Shown piece after piece: positions 1 through 9,801 of a DNA stretch of 64,000 nt; positions within the stretch are counted from its first letter, which is position 1; every line of letters begins with the position of its first letter. The notes under the pieces are model-generated. The model made no database searches, was not told where the DNA came from, and saw nothing but the letters and a program-made list of their open reading frames with translations. Source of the DNA: Sodalis ligni (GTDB lineage Bacteria > Pseudomonadota > Gammaproteobacteria > Enterobacterales > Enterobacteriaceae); the NCBI RefSeq assembly GCF_016865525.2, contig NZ_CP075169.1:248001-312000 (forward strand), written 5' to 3'. Made by a program: the position numbers and the translations under genes.

Positions 1-2
1 AC

Positions 3-887
3 GTGGTGGTGGGGTTGTCCGGCTTATTGGTATTGGGCTATGGCGGCTTTTATGCCATCGGGGCGTATACCTATGCCCTACTGACCCATTATTACGGCCT
101 GAGTTTCTGGGAGTGCCTGCCGCTGTCCGGACTGGTCGCGGCGGTGTTCGGCCTGCTGCTGGGATTCCCGGTGTTGCGGCTGCGCGGGGACTATCTGGCG
201 ATTGTCACGCTGGGATTCGGCGAAATCGTCCGTATCCTGCTGCTGAATAACACCGAATTGACCGGCGGTCCGAACGGCATCAGCCAGATACCGAAACCGA
301 CCTTGTTCGGCCTTGAGTTCAGCCGTGAGGCACGGGAGGGGGGATGGGATACCTTTCATCACTTTTTCGGCCTGAAATATGACCCCAACGATCGCATCAT
401 CTTCTTATATATGGTGGCGCTGCTGCTGGTTATCTTGACGCTGTTTATCATCAATCGCCTGCTGCGCATGCCGCTGGGCCGGGCCTGGGAGGCGCTGCGG
501 GAAGATGAGATTGCCTGTCGTTCCCTGGGTTTGAGCCCTACAAGAATCAAACTGACCGCTTTCACCATCAGCTCGGCGTTCGCCGGTTTTGCCGGTACGC
601 TGTTCGCCGCGCGGCAGGGGTTTGTCAGTCCGGAATCGTTCACCTTCGTCGAATCCGCCTTTGTGCTGGCCATTGTGGTCTTGGGAGGCATGGGATCGCA
701 GTTCGCGGTGATCCTGGCGGCGATTCTGCTGGTGGTCTCCCGTGAACTGATGCGGGACCTGAACCAATACAGCATGCTGTTGCTGGGTGCCCTGATGGTA
801 TTGATGATGATCTGGCGGCCGCAGGGCCTGCTGCCGATGAAACGTCCGCAAATGAAAATGAAAACCGGTAAAGGAGCGCAGGCATGA
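3..887 (+). CDS. livM: LivM, branched-chain amino acid ABC permease (5' partial)
   Basis: Inner-membrane permease of the high-affinity leucine/isoleucine/valine ABC importer, partnering LivH, the LivG/LivF ATPases and a periplasmic binding protein. The frame is open at the window edge, so the true start lies upstream; the E. coli protein is about 425 residues and roughly the first 130 are missing here. The 294 visible residues are highly hydrophobic with several membrane segments. The cytoplasmic stretch with [14 protein letters not shown], typical of the coupling loop that contacts the ATPases, is near residues 160-173. The product matches remembered E. coli LivM closely to its end. The stop overlaps the livG start by four bases, so the genes are translationally coupled. 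Confidence 0.97.
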   Translation: MVVGLSGLLVLGYGGFYAIGAYTYALLTHYYGLSFWECLPLSGLVAAVFGLLLGFPVLRLRGDYLAIVTLGFGEIVRILLLNNTELTGGPNGISQIPKPTLFGLEFSREAREGGWDTFHHFFGLKYDPNDRIIFLYMVALLLVILTLFIINRLLRMPLGRAWEALREDEIACRSLGLSPTRIKLTAFTISSAFAGFAGTLFAARQGFVSPESFTFVESAFVLAIVVLGGMGSQFAVILAAILLVVSRELMRDLNQYSMLLLGALMVLMMIWRPQGLLPMKRPQMKMKTGKGAQA

Positions 888-1663
888 GCGACGCTGCTTT
901 ACAGCCGTTATTGTCCGTCCGGCAATTGTCCATGCGTTTCGGCGGCCTGCTGGCGGTGAATCAAGTGGATCTGGACCTGTTCCCCGGCGAAATCGTCTCC
1001 CTTATCGGCCCCAACGGCGCCGGCAAGACCACGGTATTCAATTGCCTCACCGGTTTCTACCGCCCCACCGGCGGCACTATCCTGCTGCGGGATCAGCATC
1101 TGGAGGGACTGCCGGGCCAGAAAATCGCCCGGATGGGCGTGGTGCGGACATTCCAGCACGTGCGGCTGTTCCGCGAGATGACGGTGATTGAGAATTTGCT
1201 GGTGGCCCAACATCAGCACCTGAAGAGCGGGGTATTCGCCGGCTTGCTGAAAACCCGCGCCTTCCGCCAGGCGGAAGCCGAGGCGCAGGATTACGCCGGT
1301 ACCTGGCTGGACCGCGTGGGCTTGCTGGAGATGGCCAACCGCCAGGCGGGGAATCTGGCTTACGGCCAGCAGCGCCGGCTGGAAATCGCCCGCTGCATGG
1401 TGACCCGTCCTTCGCTGTTGATGCTGGACGAGCCGGCGGCGGGCCTGAACCCGAATGAAACCGCCGAACTGAATAATCTGATCGCGGAGCTGCGTTCACA
1501 ACATAACGTCTCGGTATTGTTAATCGAGCATGATATGAAGCTGGTGATGGGCATTTCCGATCGAATTTATGTCGTTAATCAGGGGACGCCTCTGGCGAAC
1601 GGCACCCCCGCTGAAATCCGTTCCAATCCGGACGTGATTCGGGCTTACCTGGGTGAGGCCTGA
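884..1663 (+). CDS. livG: LivG, branched-chain amino acid ABC ATPase
   Basis: Cytoplasmic ATPase subunit of the Liv importer, 259 residues (E. coli 255). Walker A GPNGAGKT is at residues 42-49, the signature LAYGQ at 158-162 and Walker B ending LLMLDE at 178-183. The signature is the LAYGQ variant typical of LivG rather than LSGGQ. The ATG overlaps the livM stop, and the gene ends in TGATG shared with the livF start. The product acts with LivF as a heterodimeric motor on LivHM. Nothing in the sequence suggests damage. Confidence 0.97.
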   Translation: MSDAALQPLLSVRQLSMRFGGLLAVNQVDLDLFPGEIVSLIGPNGAGKTTVFNCLTGFYRPTGGTILLRDQHLEGLPGQKIARMGVVRTFQHVRLFREMTVIENLLVAQHQHLKSGVFAGLLKTRAFRQAEAEAQDYAGTWLDRVGLLEMANRQAGNLAYGQQRRLEIARCMVTRPSLLMLDEPAAGLNPNETAELNNLIAELRSQHNVSVLLIEHDMKLVMGISDRIYVVNQGTPLANGTPAEIRSNPDVIRAYLGEA

Positions 1664-2382
1664 TGAGTAAGAGAACAGAGATGCTGTCATTTAATCAAGT
1701 ATCGGCCCATTACGGTAAAATCCAGGCGCTGCACGAGGTGAGTCTGCATATCGAACAGGGTGAAATCGTGACGCTTATCGGCGCCAACGGCGCGGGCAAG
1801 ACCACCCTGCTGGGCACATTATGCGGCGATCCCCGTGCCACCGCCGGGGAGATATTCTTCGACGGCAATGAGATAACCCATTGGCCCACGGCGCGCATTA
1901 CTCGCGCCACCATCGCTATCGTACCGGAAGGCCGCCGGGTCTTTTCGCGCATGACGGTGGAAGAGAACCTGGCGATGGGGGGCTTTTTTGCCGACCGCGT
2001 GCAGTATCAGCAGCGCATCAAACGCGTATATGAACTGTTCCCCCGACTCTACGAGCGGCGCATCCAGCGCGCCGGCACCATGTCCGGCGGCGAACAGCAG
2101 ATGCTGGCCATCGGCCGGGCCCTGATGAGCCAGCCCAGGCTGCTGCTGCTGGACGAGCCCTCCCTGGGCCTGGCGCCGATTATCATCCAGCAGATATTCG
2201 ATACCATCGAGCAGCTGCGCCAGGAAGGGATGACCATCTTCCTGGTGGAACAGAACGCCAACCAGGCGCTGAAGCTGGCGGATCGCGGCTATGTGCTGGA
2301 AAACGGCCGCATCGTGCTGGAGGATACCGGCGCGGCGCTGCTGGCCAATGAAGCGGTGCGCAGCGCGTATTTGGGGGGATAA
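1663..2382 (+). CDS. livF: LivF, branched-chain amino acid ABC ATPase
   Basis: Second ATPase of the Liv importer, 239 residues (E. coli 237). Walker A GANGAGKTT is at 40-48, the signature MSGGEQQ at 140-146 and Walker B LLLLDE at 160-165, followed by the switch region with a conserved VEQN. I kept the first ATG, which overlaps the livG stop in TGATG. A second in-frame ATG six codons later would also give a full domain. This is the last gene of the operon: what follows is a hairpin-rich stretch and then an oppositely oriented gene. Confidence 0.97.
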   Translation: MSKRTEMLSFNQVSAHYGKIQALHEVSLHIEQGEIVTLIGANGAGKTTLLGTLCGDPRATAGEIFFDGNEITHWPTARITRATIAIVPEGRRVFSRMTVEENLAMGGFFADRVQYQQRIKRVYELFPRLYERRIQRAGTMSGGEQQMLAIGRALMSQPRLLLLDEPSLGLAPIIIQQIFDTIEQLRQEGMTIFLVEQNANQALKLADRGYVLENGRIVLEDTGAALLANEAVRSAYLGG

Positions 2383-2383
2383 A

Positions 2384-2458
2384 TAAGACAGTGCGGCGCG
2401 GACTTTCCCACAGACATGCCTGTCTTCGCCATCGCTGATGGCGGGGCGGCGTGTCTTA
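2384..2458. terminator. hairpin cluster between livF and the LysR gene
   Basis: Three nested or adjacent inverted repeats fill this convergent gap. An outer TAAGACA (2384-2390) pairs with TGTCTTA (2452-2458). Inside are AGACA/TGTCT (2412-2416 with 2421-2425) and CGCCATC/GATGGCG (2427-2433 with 2437-2443). There is no clear T run, so intrinsic termination is only inferred from the position between two convergent genes. Confidence 0.4.
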
Positions 2459-2460
2459 GG

Positions 2461-3321
2461 CTAAGCGGCCATCATCTGTAAAAAGCTATCCCGCAGCGCA
2501 TCCTTTATGTCTGGATTCCATGCCACCCCAATCTGCCAAAGGGCGTGGCTTTCCTCCGGCTGCACAATACTCACGCCCGTCGGCAGAAAATGGCTGATAC
2601 CGGAGGGCAGCAAAGCCACACCGTTTCCCGCCGCGATTAATGCTAATAGGCTATGTATATCATCAGCGGCAGAGGAACATTTGGCGCTGAGATGATTTAA
2701 TTTGAGGAAAAGGGCTGATTGCTCGGCCAGGCAGCGCCCGCGGCGCGGATTGATTTGCAGCAGCGGGTGTATTTCAAGTATGCGCTGGATATTCGCGGGA
2801 TCCGCCTGAACGCTTGCAGGAACAGCCAGTACCAGTTTCTCTTCCATCAGCACCTTGGCTTTAAGGGGTTCGGGCATCGGCAAGCGGATAAAACCGGCCT
2901 GAAGTTGTCCCTCAATGAGCATTCGGCATTGCATATTGGACGGAATGTCATTTAACGATACTTCTACATTGGGGAATTGTTCACGAAAAGTATGTACCCA
3001 GGCAGGAGCAAGCTGAAATGACGATATGCCGAACCCAAGCGCCAGTTTTCCCTCGTTGCCTTCCCGTATTCGGGAGGTATATTCCTGAAAGTCATCGAAA
3101 TGTTTCAGCAATTCGCCTGTTTTGGCATAAAGCTGTTTCCCCGCCAACGTGAGCATGGAACCATGGCGGCCACGCCGGAAGAGACTGACGCCGATCTGGT
3201 GCTCAAGCGCTTGAATTTGCTTGGTCAATGCAGGTTGCGTCAAGCACAGGATTTCGGCCGCGGCGTGATAACTTCCCAGCTCCGCCAAGGTAACGAATGA
3301 CCGCAACAGCTTTATATCCAT
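2461..3321 (-). CDS. LysR-family transcriptional regulator
   Basis: A 286-residue LysR-type regulator. The N-terminal winged helix-turn-helix (about residues 1-60) has the family pattern LRSFVTLAELGSYHAAAE followed by LTQPALTKQIQALE. The rest has the length and pattern of a two-lobed effector-binding domain, though the effector cannot be named. It is divergent from the HAD phosphatase gene with 143 bases between the starts, the usual arrangement for a LysR regulator controlling its neighbour. The gene is not part of the liv-ugp segment in E. coli, so it belongs to an accessory insert that also holds the phosphatase and the toxin-antitoxin genes. Confidence 0.85.
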   Translation of the reverse strand: MDIKLLRSFVTLAELGSYHAAAEILCLTQPALTKQIQALEHQIGVSLFRRGRHGSMLTLAGKQLYAKTGELLKHFDDFQEYTSRIREGNEGKLALGFGISSFQLAPAWVHTFREQFPNVEVSLNDIPSNMQCRMLIEGQLQAGFIRLPMPEPLKAKVLMEEKLVLAVPASVQADPANIQRILEIHPLLQINPRRGRCLAEQSALFLKLNHLSAKCSSAADDIHSLLALIAAGNGVALLPSGISHFLPTGVSIVQPEESHALWQIGVAWNPDIKDALRDSFLQMMAA

Positions 3322-3464
3322 TCATCCATTCCCGCCGCTTATCAAACCTGGAAAAAAAGTCATTATACAGTGTGGTTTTTATGGGTGACATTGATATTCC
3401 TTTCAGGCAGTCGCCGCCATCCACATTAAGCGCGACGCGCTATTGTGTCATGGAGAAATAATAG

Positions 3465-4184
3465 ATGAGTGAGAAAATAGCGGCGGTCTTGTTTGATATG
3501 GACGGCGTATTAATCGATTCACGGGCCGTCATTGAGCAGGGATGGCGCGAGGCTGCCCAAATGTACGGGCGCCGGATCGCACCGGAAGACATCGTTAAGC
3601 ACATCCATGGACAGCCCGGGCCGCATACCATTCGCGCGCTATTCCATGATCTGCCGCTTTCCGATCAGGCGAAGGTTCAGGCGCATATTATCCATGTTGA
3701 AAATACCGCCGATTGCGAACCCATTCCGGGCGTGGCGCAGCTTATCGCTTCCCTCGGTTCGGCCGGGATTCCGGTGGGTATCGTCACCAGCGGTTGGCGC
3801 CTGAAAATCGATCGGGTCATCGCGTTACTCCAGGCTGAGCCCTATATCTCGGTAATCGTTGAACGGGATGACGTGGCCCGTGGCAAACCCCACCCCGATC
3901 CCTACCTGCTCGCGGCCGAACGTCTGGGTATACCCGCGAGCAGAACCGTCGTTTTCGAGGACGCCAAGAGCGGGGTGACTTCTGCTGTCGCCGCCGGCGC
4001 CTATTGCATCGGCATCGGCGATGAAGACCTGATACCCCTTGGCGCAAAAGTCGTCGTACCCGACTTCCGGGGCATGAAAGTCATCGTCAACGACGCGACA
4101 GGCGCTATCCTTTCATTCTGCCCAGGGTATGAGGTAATCGTGGAGCGGATTTCTGCGCATCATGACAAACGGCCGGCACTATGA
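3465..4184 (+). CDS. HAD-superfamily phosphatase, beta-phosphoglucomutase-like
   Basis: A 239-residue haloacid-dehalogenase hydrolase. Motif I FDMDGVLIDS at about residues 10-19 carries the nucleophilic Asp and the acid/base Asp. A helical cap follows, then motif II (VTSGW, about 107-111), motif III with the Lys of GKPHPDPY (about 140-147) and motif IV VVFEDAKSG (about 163-171). The cap and motif spacing fit subfamily IA enzymes acting on small sugar or polyol phosphates; the substrate cannot be told. The last 30 or so residues extend past the usual HAD core and look unlike it. The ATG has GGAG ten bases upstream. It is probably regulated by the divergent LysR protein. Confidence 0.8.
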   Translation: MSEKIAAVLFDMDGVLIDSRAVIEQGWREAAQMYGRRIAPEDIVKHIHGQPGPHTIRALFHDLPLSDQAKVQAHIIHVENTADCEPIPGVAQLIASLGSAGIPVGIVTSGWRLKIDRVIALLQAEPYISVIVERDDVARGKPHPDPYLLAAERLGIPASRTVVFEDAKSGVTSAVAAGAYCIGIGDEDLIPLGAKVVVPDFRGMKVIVNDATGAILSFCPGYEVIVERISAHHDKRPAL

Positions 4185-4244
4185 GGCTACGGGGGCTAAG
4201 GGAACGGCGGGCGTGCATTTACTCTGACGGACCTGAAAGTCCTG

Positions 4245-4440
4245 CTATCGGCTCGTTATCTTACGAGACGTGTGCAGAACGCGCTCGATAAGCACCTCCT
4301 CATCGCGTATATCGTACATCAGGACATAGCGTCCGTAAGTGCAGCTTCTCCGGCTTTTTCCTAACTCTGAACGTTCGCGATAGGGCCGGGGATTTTCACA
4401 TATCAGCTTACACTACTCGAGCAGCTCATGGGTAAAGCTG
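4245..4440 (-). pseudogene. ParE/RelE-type toxin remnant with internal stop
   Basis: Reading the minus strand gives a peptide with the pattern of the C-terminal half of a ParE toxin: ENPRPYRERSELG, then YGRYVLMYDIRDEEVLIERV and a closing VLH motif, ending at a TAG at 4245-4247. Upstream in the same frame the conserved LLE...ENP helix is cut by a TAG at 4413-4415, and no start can be assigned. It is a different toxin from the intact one 300 bases upstream, so two toxin genes were once here. I infer a dead gene from the in-frame stop and the lost N-terminus. Confidence 0.6.
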
Positions 4441-4519
4441 AACGCGAGTGTGGCCTTGTACCGTACCCCAGCGGCCTTGCAGAGAGCGAGCTAGTTTTGT
4501 TGCCGCGCCAGTGTTCGGG

Positions 4520-4834
4520 TTATTCCACCTCGAACGCGCTTTCATATTGCCGGCCGCCGTGCCAGAAGCCCGTGATGTTAACTTCCTGAGCTTCGTCATT
4601 CACCACTATGGCGATAATGGTGCGTTTTCGATAGTGGGTTATCCGTAACCCCGGCAACAGTTCGTCGCGCCGGTTTCCTCTGTACGGGAACTGCGCTAAC
4701 GATTCGCAGTAACTCACAACGCCGTCCGTATAGCTTTGTGCTACACCCGCCGAAGCGGCGTCAGCGATATAGTCATAGAGTGCGATAAGCTGTTTGTTCG
4801 CTTCCGGTGCGAACACCACCCGATAGTCCGTCAT
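4520..4834 (-). CDS. ParE/RelE-family toxin
   Basis: A 104-residue toxin of the ParE/RelE superfamily. It starts TDYRVVFAPEANKQL, has the two N-terminal helices with LYDYIADAAS, and ends in the antiparallel sheet with GLRITHYRKRTIIAIVVN and GGRQYESAF. ParE-type members poison DNA gyrase and RelE-type members cleave mRNA; the sequence alone does not settle which. Its ATG overlaps the last four bases of the antitoxin gene, the standard coupled antitoxin-toxin order. The frame is complete. Confidence 0.85.
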   Translation of the reverse strand: MTDYRVVFAPEANKQLIALYDYIADAASAGVAQSYTDGVVSYCESLAQFPYRGNRRDELLPGLRITHYRKRTIIAIVVNDEAQEVNITGFWHGGRQYESAFEVE

Positions 4835-5109
4835 GCCTTTTTGGTTTTCTCCCTGTGGGCCCGCGCTAGGTTGGCGCGCACTTCGTCCGCGCTCATTCCC
4901 CTGCTTGGGTCGGCCTTAAGCGCTTGATACGCCGGGACCACCTCTTCGCGCAGCCAGGTTTCCATGGCTCTATCGCGCGCGTCCAACGCTCGTAGTCCTT
5001 CGCGGATAACTTCGCTTTCCGAGGCATATTCGCCGCTGGCGACTTTGGATTTTACATTGGCTGCCATTTCATTGGGCAGGGTAATGCTCATTTGTTGTGT
5101 GGTGCGCAT
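4831..5109 (-). CDS. ParD/CopG-family antitoxin
   Basis: A 92-residue antitoxin with an N-terminal ribbon-helix-helix (about residues 5-45): the strand MSITLP, then the helices around MAANVKSKVASGEYASESEVIREGL. The C-terminal half is charged and helical and is expected to wrap the toxin. It is first in the operon, overlaps the toxin start in ATGA and would normally repress its own promoter. Translation may start at the first ATG or at the MSITLP methionine seven codons in; the upstream one is preceded by AGGAGG-like sequence and is preferred. Confidence 0.85.
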   Translation of the reverse strand: MRTTQQMSITLPNEMAANVKSKVASGEYASESEVIREGLRALDARDRAMETWLREEVVPAYQALKADPSRGMSADEVRANLARAHREKTKKA

Positions 5110-5502
5110 CGCGTTTCTCCTCCTAATGAGTAGGATTTAATCATACTCATTTTTGTCGCCCACGTCATCTGCCAGCAGGTCGGCCAGCAGTCCGGTGTCT
5201 TCATCAGCATCCGGACCTTCGCTCTCCGTCTGTTCCGCCGGGTGCGTCGACGCATGCACCGCCGACAGCGCCACCGGTCACCACGGTGGCTGTGCCTACC
5301 GCCGCCCCTAGTGCCGCCATAAATGTAATAAAATATTACTATAACTTTTAATCAGGCATTATGCGGCGCATTGAATGAAATTCAACTACTTATTGACCGG
5401 CGGTGTGGCGTGGTTTATGGCCGATAAAGCATAGGTCCGCATAGCAGGAGGGAGATTCAATTCGATAATTTAAGGGATTCTTCATTTCTCGTAGCAAGCC
5501 CG
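5110..5502 (-). other. gap with a possible degraded coding remnant
   Basis: About 390 bases between the antitoxin gene and the ugpB promoter. On the minus strand the stretch from about 5290 down to 5140 reads as an acidic peptide containing EGPDADEDTGLLADLLADD and ending in a TAA just inside the antitoxin promoter region; upstream of it the frame is closed by a TGA. This looks like the tail of a lost gene, but I cannot name the family. The remainder (about 5330-5500) is AT-rich with no supported gene. Confidence 0.3.
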
Positions 5503-5553
5503 CTGTCATCCCGCTGTCACAACCCTGTTCTTATTCTGTCATTTCGACATGTC
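5503..5553 (+). promoter_or_regulatory. tandem Pho boxes upstream of ugpB
   Basis: CTGTCAT and CTGTCAC lie at 5503-5509 and 5514-5520, separated by CCCG: a near-perfect 18-base PhoB box. A second box follows (CTGTTCT at 5525-5531, CTGTCAT at 5536-5542), and a partial fifth heptamer near 5547. The heptamers recur every 11 bases, as PhoB dimers require. The ugp operon of E. coli is a known PhoB target under phosphate starvation, so regulation is very likely the same here. Confidence 0.85.
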
Positions 5554-5600
5554 ATGTTACAGACCGATGAATTTTTTCGTTGGGCATTCAGGAGACAGGC

Positions 5601-6920
5601 ATGTTGAAGCACAGTATCCGTATAACAACAATGAGCATTGCACTGACGCTGGCGTTAAGCACCGGCGCGCAGGCCGTAACCGAAATACCTTTTTGGCATT
5701 CGATGGAGGGCGCGCTGGGCACCGAAGTCGACTCCTTGGCGACCCGTTTTAACCAATCCCAGTCGGATTATCGCATTGTCCCTTCTTACAAGGGCAACTA
5801 CGAACAAAGCCTGGCGGCCGGCATCGCCGCGTATCGCACCGGCAATGCGCCGGCGATTCTTCAGGTGTATGAAGTCGGTACCGCCACCATGATGGCAAGC
5901 CATGCCATTAAACCGGTTTACCAGGTATTCGAGCAGGCCGGTATCAAAAACGATGAATCGGCATTCGTGCCAACGGTCTCGGGATATTACAGCGACAGCA
6001 AAACCGGCCATCTGCTCTCCCAGCCGTTCAATAGCTCCACGCCAGTGCTTTATTACAATAAAGACGCGTTCAAAAAAGCCGGTTTGAACCCCGATGTCGC
6101 GCCCAAGACCTGGCAGGAACTGGCGGAAGATGCGTCCAAACTGCGCGCCGGCGGCATGACCTGCGGTTACGCCAGCGGCTGGCAGGGCTGGATCCAGATT
6201 GAAAACTTCAGTGCCTGGCACGCCCTGCCGGTGGCCACCGAAAACAACGGCTTCGGCGGTTTCGATGCGGTGCTGGTGTTTAATAAACCCCTACAGGTCA
6301 AGCATATCCAGCTGCTGGAGGATATGAACAAGAAAGGCGATTTCAGTTATTACGGCCGTAAAGACGAGTCCACCGCGAAATTCTATAACGGCGAATGCGC
6401 AATGACCACCGCCTCCTCCGGTTCGCTGGCGGACATCCGTCAATATGCCAAATTCAATTACGGCGTGGGTATGATGCCTTATGACGCCGACGTGAAAGAC
6501 GCGCCGCAGAACGCCATTATCGGCGGCGCCAGCCTGTGGGTTATGAACGGCAAGGACGACAACACCTATAAAGGCGTGGCGGAGTTCCTGCAGTTCCTGT
6601 CCAAACCGGACATTGCCGCCGAATGGCACCAGAAAACCGGTTATCTGCCCATCACCACCGCCGCCTATGAATTAACCAAGTCCCAGGGTTTTTATGATAA
6701 AAATCCCGGTTCGGATATTGCCACCAAACAGATGCTGAACAAACCGCCGTTGCCCTTCACCAAAGGGTTACGGTTGGGCAATATGCCGCAAATCCGCACC
6801 GTGGTGGATGAAGAGCTGGAACGGGTCTGGACCGGTAAAGCCACGCCGCAGGAAGCATTGGACAATGCGGTGAAACGCGGTAACGAGCTGCTGCGCCGCT
6901 TTGAACAATCGGTACGTTAA
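5601..6920 (+). CDS. ugpB: UgpB, glycerol-3-phosphate binding protein
   Basis: Periplasmic binding protein for sn-glycerol-3-phosphate and glycerophosphocholine, feeding the UgpAEC transporter. I start at the ATG with AGGAGA 5-10 bases upstream, giving 439 residues (E. coli 438). A signal peptide spans about residues 1-24 and is cleaved after AQA. The mature protein matches remembered E. coli UgpB through blocks such as [25 protein letters not shown] and [18 protein letters not shown]. It is first in a five-gene operon behind the Pho boxes. The hairpin just downstream would allow more UgpB than permease. Confidence 0.97.
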   Translation: MLKHSIRITTMSIALTLALSTGAQAVTEIPFWHSMEGALGTEVDSLATRFNQSQSDYRIVPSYKGNYEQSLAAGIAAYRTGNAPAILQVYEVGTATMMASHAIKPVYQVFEQAGIKNDESAFVPTVSGYYSDSKTGHLLSQPFNSSTPVLYYNKDAFKKAGLNPDVAPKTWQELAEDASKLRAGGMTCGYASGWQGWIQIENFSAWHALPVATENNGFGGFDAVLVFNKPLQVKHIQLLEDMNKKGDFSYYGRKDESTAKFYNGECAMTTASSGSLADIRQYAKFNYGVGMMPYDADVKDAPQNAIIGGASLWVMNGKDDNTYKGVAEFLQFLSKPDIAAEWHQKTGYLPITTAAYELTKSQGFYDKNPGSDIATKQMLNKPPLPFTKGLRLGNMPQIRTVVDEELERVWTGKATPQEALDNAVKRGNELLRRFEQSVR

Positions 6921-6931
6921 ATCCACCCTTT

Positions 6932-6962
6932 CGACCCGCGGGTTATTGCCCCGGGTCGTTTT
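6932..6962 (+). terminator. hairpin between ugpB and ugpA
   Basis: CGACCCG (6932-6938) pairs with CGGGTCG (6952-6958) and is followed by TTTTG. It has the position and shape of a partial terminator or mRNA-stabilising hairpin between the abundant binding protein and the membrane subunits. Confidence 0.6.
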
Positions 6963-6985
6963 GCGTCCACCGGATTGGGTTGTCT

Positions 6986-7876
6986 ATGGCTAACGCTCCG
7001 CATCGCGGTTTTACCAACACATGGCTGCCTTATGTCCTGCTGCTGCCGCAATTGGCGATTACCGCGGTATTTTTTCTCTGGCCGGCGGGAAAAGCGCTGT
7101 GGTATTCGGTACAACAGGTGGACCCCTTCGGCCTGTCCAGCACTTTTGTCGGCCTCGATAATTTCATCCGGCTGTCGCAGGATGAGTACTATCTGGCTTC
7201 TTTTGAAACCACGATGATTTTCAGCGGGTTGGTCACCGGTATCGGCCTGGTGGTCTCGCTATTTCTGGCCGCGCTGGTGGATCATGTCCTGCGGGCCAAG
7301 CGCATCTATCAAACCCTGTTGCTGTTGCCTTACGCCATCGCCCCGGCCGTGGCGGCGGTACTGTGGATGTTCCTGTTCAATCCCGGTATGGGATTGGTGA
7401 GTTATCTGCTGAACCACTTCGGCTATCTGTGGAATCATGCGCAGAATAGCGGCCAGGCGATGTTCCTAGTGGTGCTGATTTCCGTATGGCAGCAGGTCAG
7501 CTACAACTTTTTGTTTTTCCTCGCCGCGCTGCAGTCCATACCCCGTTCCCTGGTGGAAGCGGCGGCCATCGACGGAGCCGGTCCGGTCAGGCGCTTTTTT
7601 ACCATTACGCTGCCGTTAATCTCGCCGGTGAGTTTTTTCCTGCTGGTGGTGAATCTGGTGTACGCCTTTTTCGATACCTTCCCGGTCATTGACGCGGCCA
7701 CCGCCGGCGGTCCGGTGCAGGCCACCACCACGCTTATCTATAAAATCTATCGTGAAGGCTTTGCCGGATTGGATCTGGCCAATTCGGCGGCGCAATCCGT
7801 GGTGTTGATGATCCTGGTAATGATTTTGACGGTTATTCAGTTTCGTTTTGTGGAACGTAAGGTGCGCTACCAATGA
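6986..7876 (+). CDS. ugpA: UgpA, glycerol-3-phosphate ABC permease
   Basis: Inner-membrane permease of the Ugp importer, 296 residues from this ATG (E. coli 295). A TTG two codons upstream is possible but less likely. It has six membrane segments and the EAA loop [15 protein letters not shown] (about residues 190-204) that docks on UgpC. The C-terminal FVERKVRYQ matches E. coli. It overlaps ugpE by four bases. No damage is visible. Confidence 0.96.
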   Translation: MANAPHRGFTNTWLPYVLLLPQLAITAVFFLWPAGKALWYSVQQVDPFGLSSTFVGLDNFIRLSQDEYYLASFETTMIFSGLVTGIGLVVSLFLAALVDHVLRAKRIYQTLLLLPYAIAPAVAAVLWMFLFNPGMGLVSYLLNHFGYLWNHAQNSGQAMFLVVLISVWQQVSYNFLFFLAALQSIPRSLVEAAAIDGAGPVRRFFTITLPLISPVSFFLLVVNLVYAFFDTFPVIDAATAGGPVQATTTLIYKIYREGFAGLDLANSAAQSVVLMILVMILTVIQFRFVERKVRYQ

Positions 7877-8718
7877 TTGAACATCGCCGCGGACTGGATA
7901 TCTTTAGCCACATCATGCTGATTCTGGGGGTGGCCATCATCCTGCTGCCGTTATACATCGCCCTGGTGGCGGCGACGCTGGATGATAAACAAGTATTCCA
8001 GGTGCCCCTTACCCTGCTGCCGGGCAGTGCGCTGTGGGATAATATCCGCCATGTCTGGCTGCAAGGCGTCGGTTCCCAGGCGGTGCCGTTCAGCCGGCTG
8101 CTGTTCAATAGCCTGGTCATGGCCCTGGGTATCACCATCGGCAAGATTTTTGTCTCGATTTTATCCGCTTATGCCATTGTCTATTTCCGCTTCCCGCTGC
8201 GCAGCCTGTTCTTTTGGTTGATTTTCATGACGCTGATGCTGCCGGTGGAAGTGCGTATTTTCCCCACCGTCGATGTTATCGCCAATCTGCATTTACTGGA
8301 CAGCTATACCGGGTTGACCCTGCCGTTGATGGCTTCGGCCACCGCCACCTTCCTGTTCCGTCAGTTTTTTTTAACCGTACCCCATGAATTGCTGGAAGCG
8401 GCGCGCATCGACGGCGCCGGCCCGCTGCGGTTTTTTTGGGATATTTTGCTGCCGCTGTCGAAAACCAACTTGGCGGCATTGTTCGTGATCACCTTTATCT
8501 ACGGCTGGAATCAGTATTTATGGCCGATTCTGATTATCAATAACGGCGCCATGGGTACGGCGGTGGCGGGCATTAAAAGCATGATATCCCTGGGAGACGG
8601 CACCACACAGTGGAATGACGTGATGGCGGCAATGCTGCTTACCATGCTTCCGCCGGTGGCGATCGTGCTGCTGATGCAGCGCTGGTTTGTGCGCGGGCTG
8701 GTTGACAGTGAGAAATAA
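7873..8718 (+). CDS. ugpE: UgpE, glycerol-3-phosphate ABC permease
   Basis: Second inner-membrane permease of the Ugp importer, 281 residues, the same length as in E. coli. It has six predicted membrane segments and the EAA loop [19 protein letters not shown] near residues 174-192. Its ATG overlaps the ugpA stop, and ugpC begins six bases after its own stop, so the three transporter genes are tightly coupled. It forms the membrane channel with UgpA. Confidence 0.96.
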   Translation: MIEHRRGLDIFSHIMLILGVAIILLPLYIALVAATLDDKQVFQVPLTLLPGSALWDNIRHVWLQGVGSQAVPFSRLLFNSLVMALGITIGKIFVSILSAYAIVYFRFPLRSLFFWLIFMTLMLPVEVRIFPTVDVIANLHLLDSYTGLTLPLMASATATFLFRQFFLTVPHELLEAARIDGAGPLRFFWDILLPLSKTNLAALFVITFIYGWNQYLWPILIINNGAMGTAVAGIKSMISLGDGTTQWNDVMAAMLLTMLPPVAIVLLMQRWFVRGLVDSEK

Positions 8719-8724
8719 TTATCT

Positions 8725-9801
8725 ATGGCAAGTCTAATTTTACGATCGGTGGTCAAAAGCTATGACGGCCGCACCCCGGTAATCGCGCCGCTGGATCTGG
8801 ATGTGGCCGACGGTGAATTTATCGTGCTGGTGGGACCTTCCGGCTGCGGCAAATCCACTCTGCTGCGCATGGTGGCCGGGCTGGAAAGCGTGAGCAGCGG
8901 CGATATCTATATTGACGGCGAGCGGGTAACCGAACGCGAGCCCAAAGATCGCGGCATTGCCATGGTGTTTCAGAATTATGCCTTATATCCCCATATGAGC
9001 GTTTATGACAATATGGCCTACGGCCTGAAAATCCGCGGCTTCGGCAAGCAGCATATCCGCAAGCTGGTGGATAACGTCGCGCAAATGCTGGAGCTGGAGG
9101 GGTTGTTGGCCCGCAAACCGCGGGAACTCTCCGGCGGGCAGCGGCAGCGCGTGGCCATGGGGCGGGCATTGGTGCGCGAACCGGCGGTGTTTTTATTTGA
9201 CGAGCCGCTATCAAACCTGGACGCGAAGCTGCGCACCCAAATGCGCCTGGAGCTGCAACTGCTGCACCGGCGCCTGCGGACCACCAGTCTCTATGTCACC
9301 CACGATCAGGTGGAGGCCATGACCCTGGCGGAGCGGGTGATAGTCATGAACAAAGGCCGGGTGGAGCAAATCGGCACCCCGACGGAAATTTACCGCCGGC
9401 CGGCGTCGCTGTTTGTGGCCGGTTTCATGGGATCGCCGGCGATGAATCTGCTGCCCGGCCGAGTCAGCGAAGACGGCGGTTTTTTTAACATAACGGGCGG
9501 TCCCTCCCTCCCTTTTCCCGGTTTTGCCGCATTATGGCGCGGACGCGAGTTGACCGCGGGTATCCGTCCGGAGCATATTGAACAATCCAGGTCCAAAACC
9601 GGGGGTGTTGAATTGGAAGTCGTGACCCTTGAACAGCTTGGGGCCGATAATCTGGTCCACGGACGCTGGGGCGCCTGCGATATCGTAATGCGGCTCTCCC
9701 ATGACGACCAACCCGCCATCGGCACGGTCCTCCCTATATTGTGCCCGGCCCAGGCATGGCACTTTTTTGATCCCTTAAGCGGATCCCGGGTGGAAATATG
9801 A
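8725..9801 (+). CDS. ugpC: UgpC, glycerol-3-phosphate ABC ATPase
   Basis: ATPase of the Ugp importer, 358 residues (E. coli 356). Walker [10 protein letters not shown] is at 37-45, the signature LSGGQ at 135-139 and Walker B VFLFDE at 155-160. After about residue 240 it carries the regulatory OB-type domain of the MalK/UgpC group, including GIRPEHIE. In E. coli this domain takes part in phosphate inhibition of transport. The TGA overlaps the ugpQ ATG. Confidence 0.97.
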   Translation: MASLILRSVVKSYDGRTPVIAPLDLDVADGEFIVLVGPSGCGKSTLLRMVAGLESVSSGDIYIDGERVTEREPKDRGIAMVFQNYALYPHMSVYDNMAYGLKIRGFGKQHIRKLVDNVAQMLELEGLLARKPRELSGGQRQRVAMGRALVREPAVFLFDEPLSNLDAKLRTQMRLELQLLHRRLRTTSLYVTHDQVEAMTLAERVIVMNKGRVEQIGTPTEIYRRPASLFVAGFMGSPAMNLLPGRVSEDGGFFNITGGPSLPFPGFAALWRGRELTAGIRPEHIEQSRSKTGGVELEVVTLEQLGADNLVHGRWGACDIVMRLSHDDQPAIGTVLPILCPAQAWHFFDPLSGSRVEI

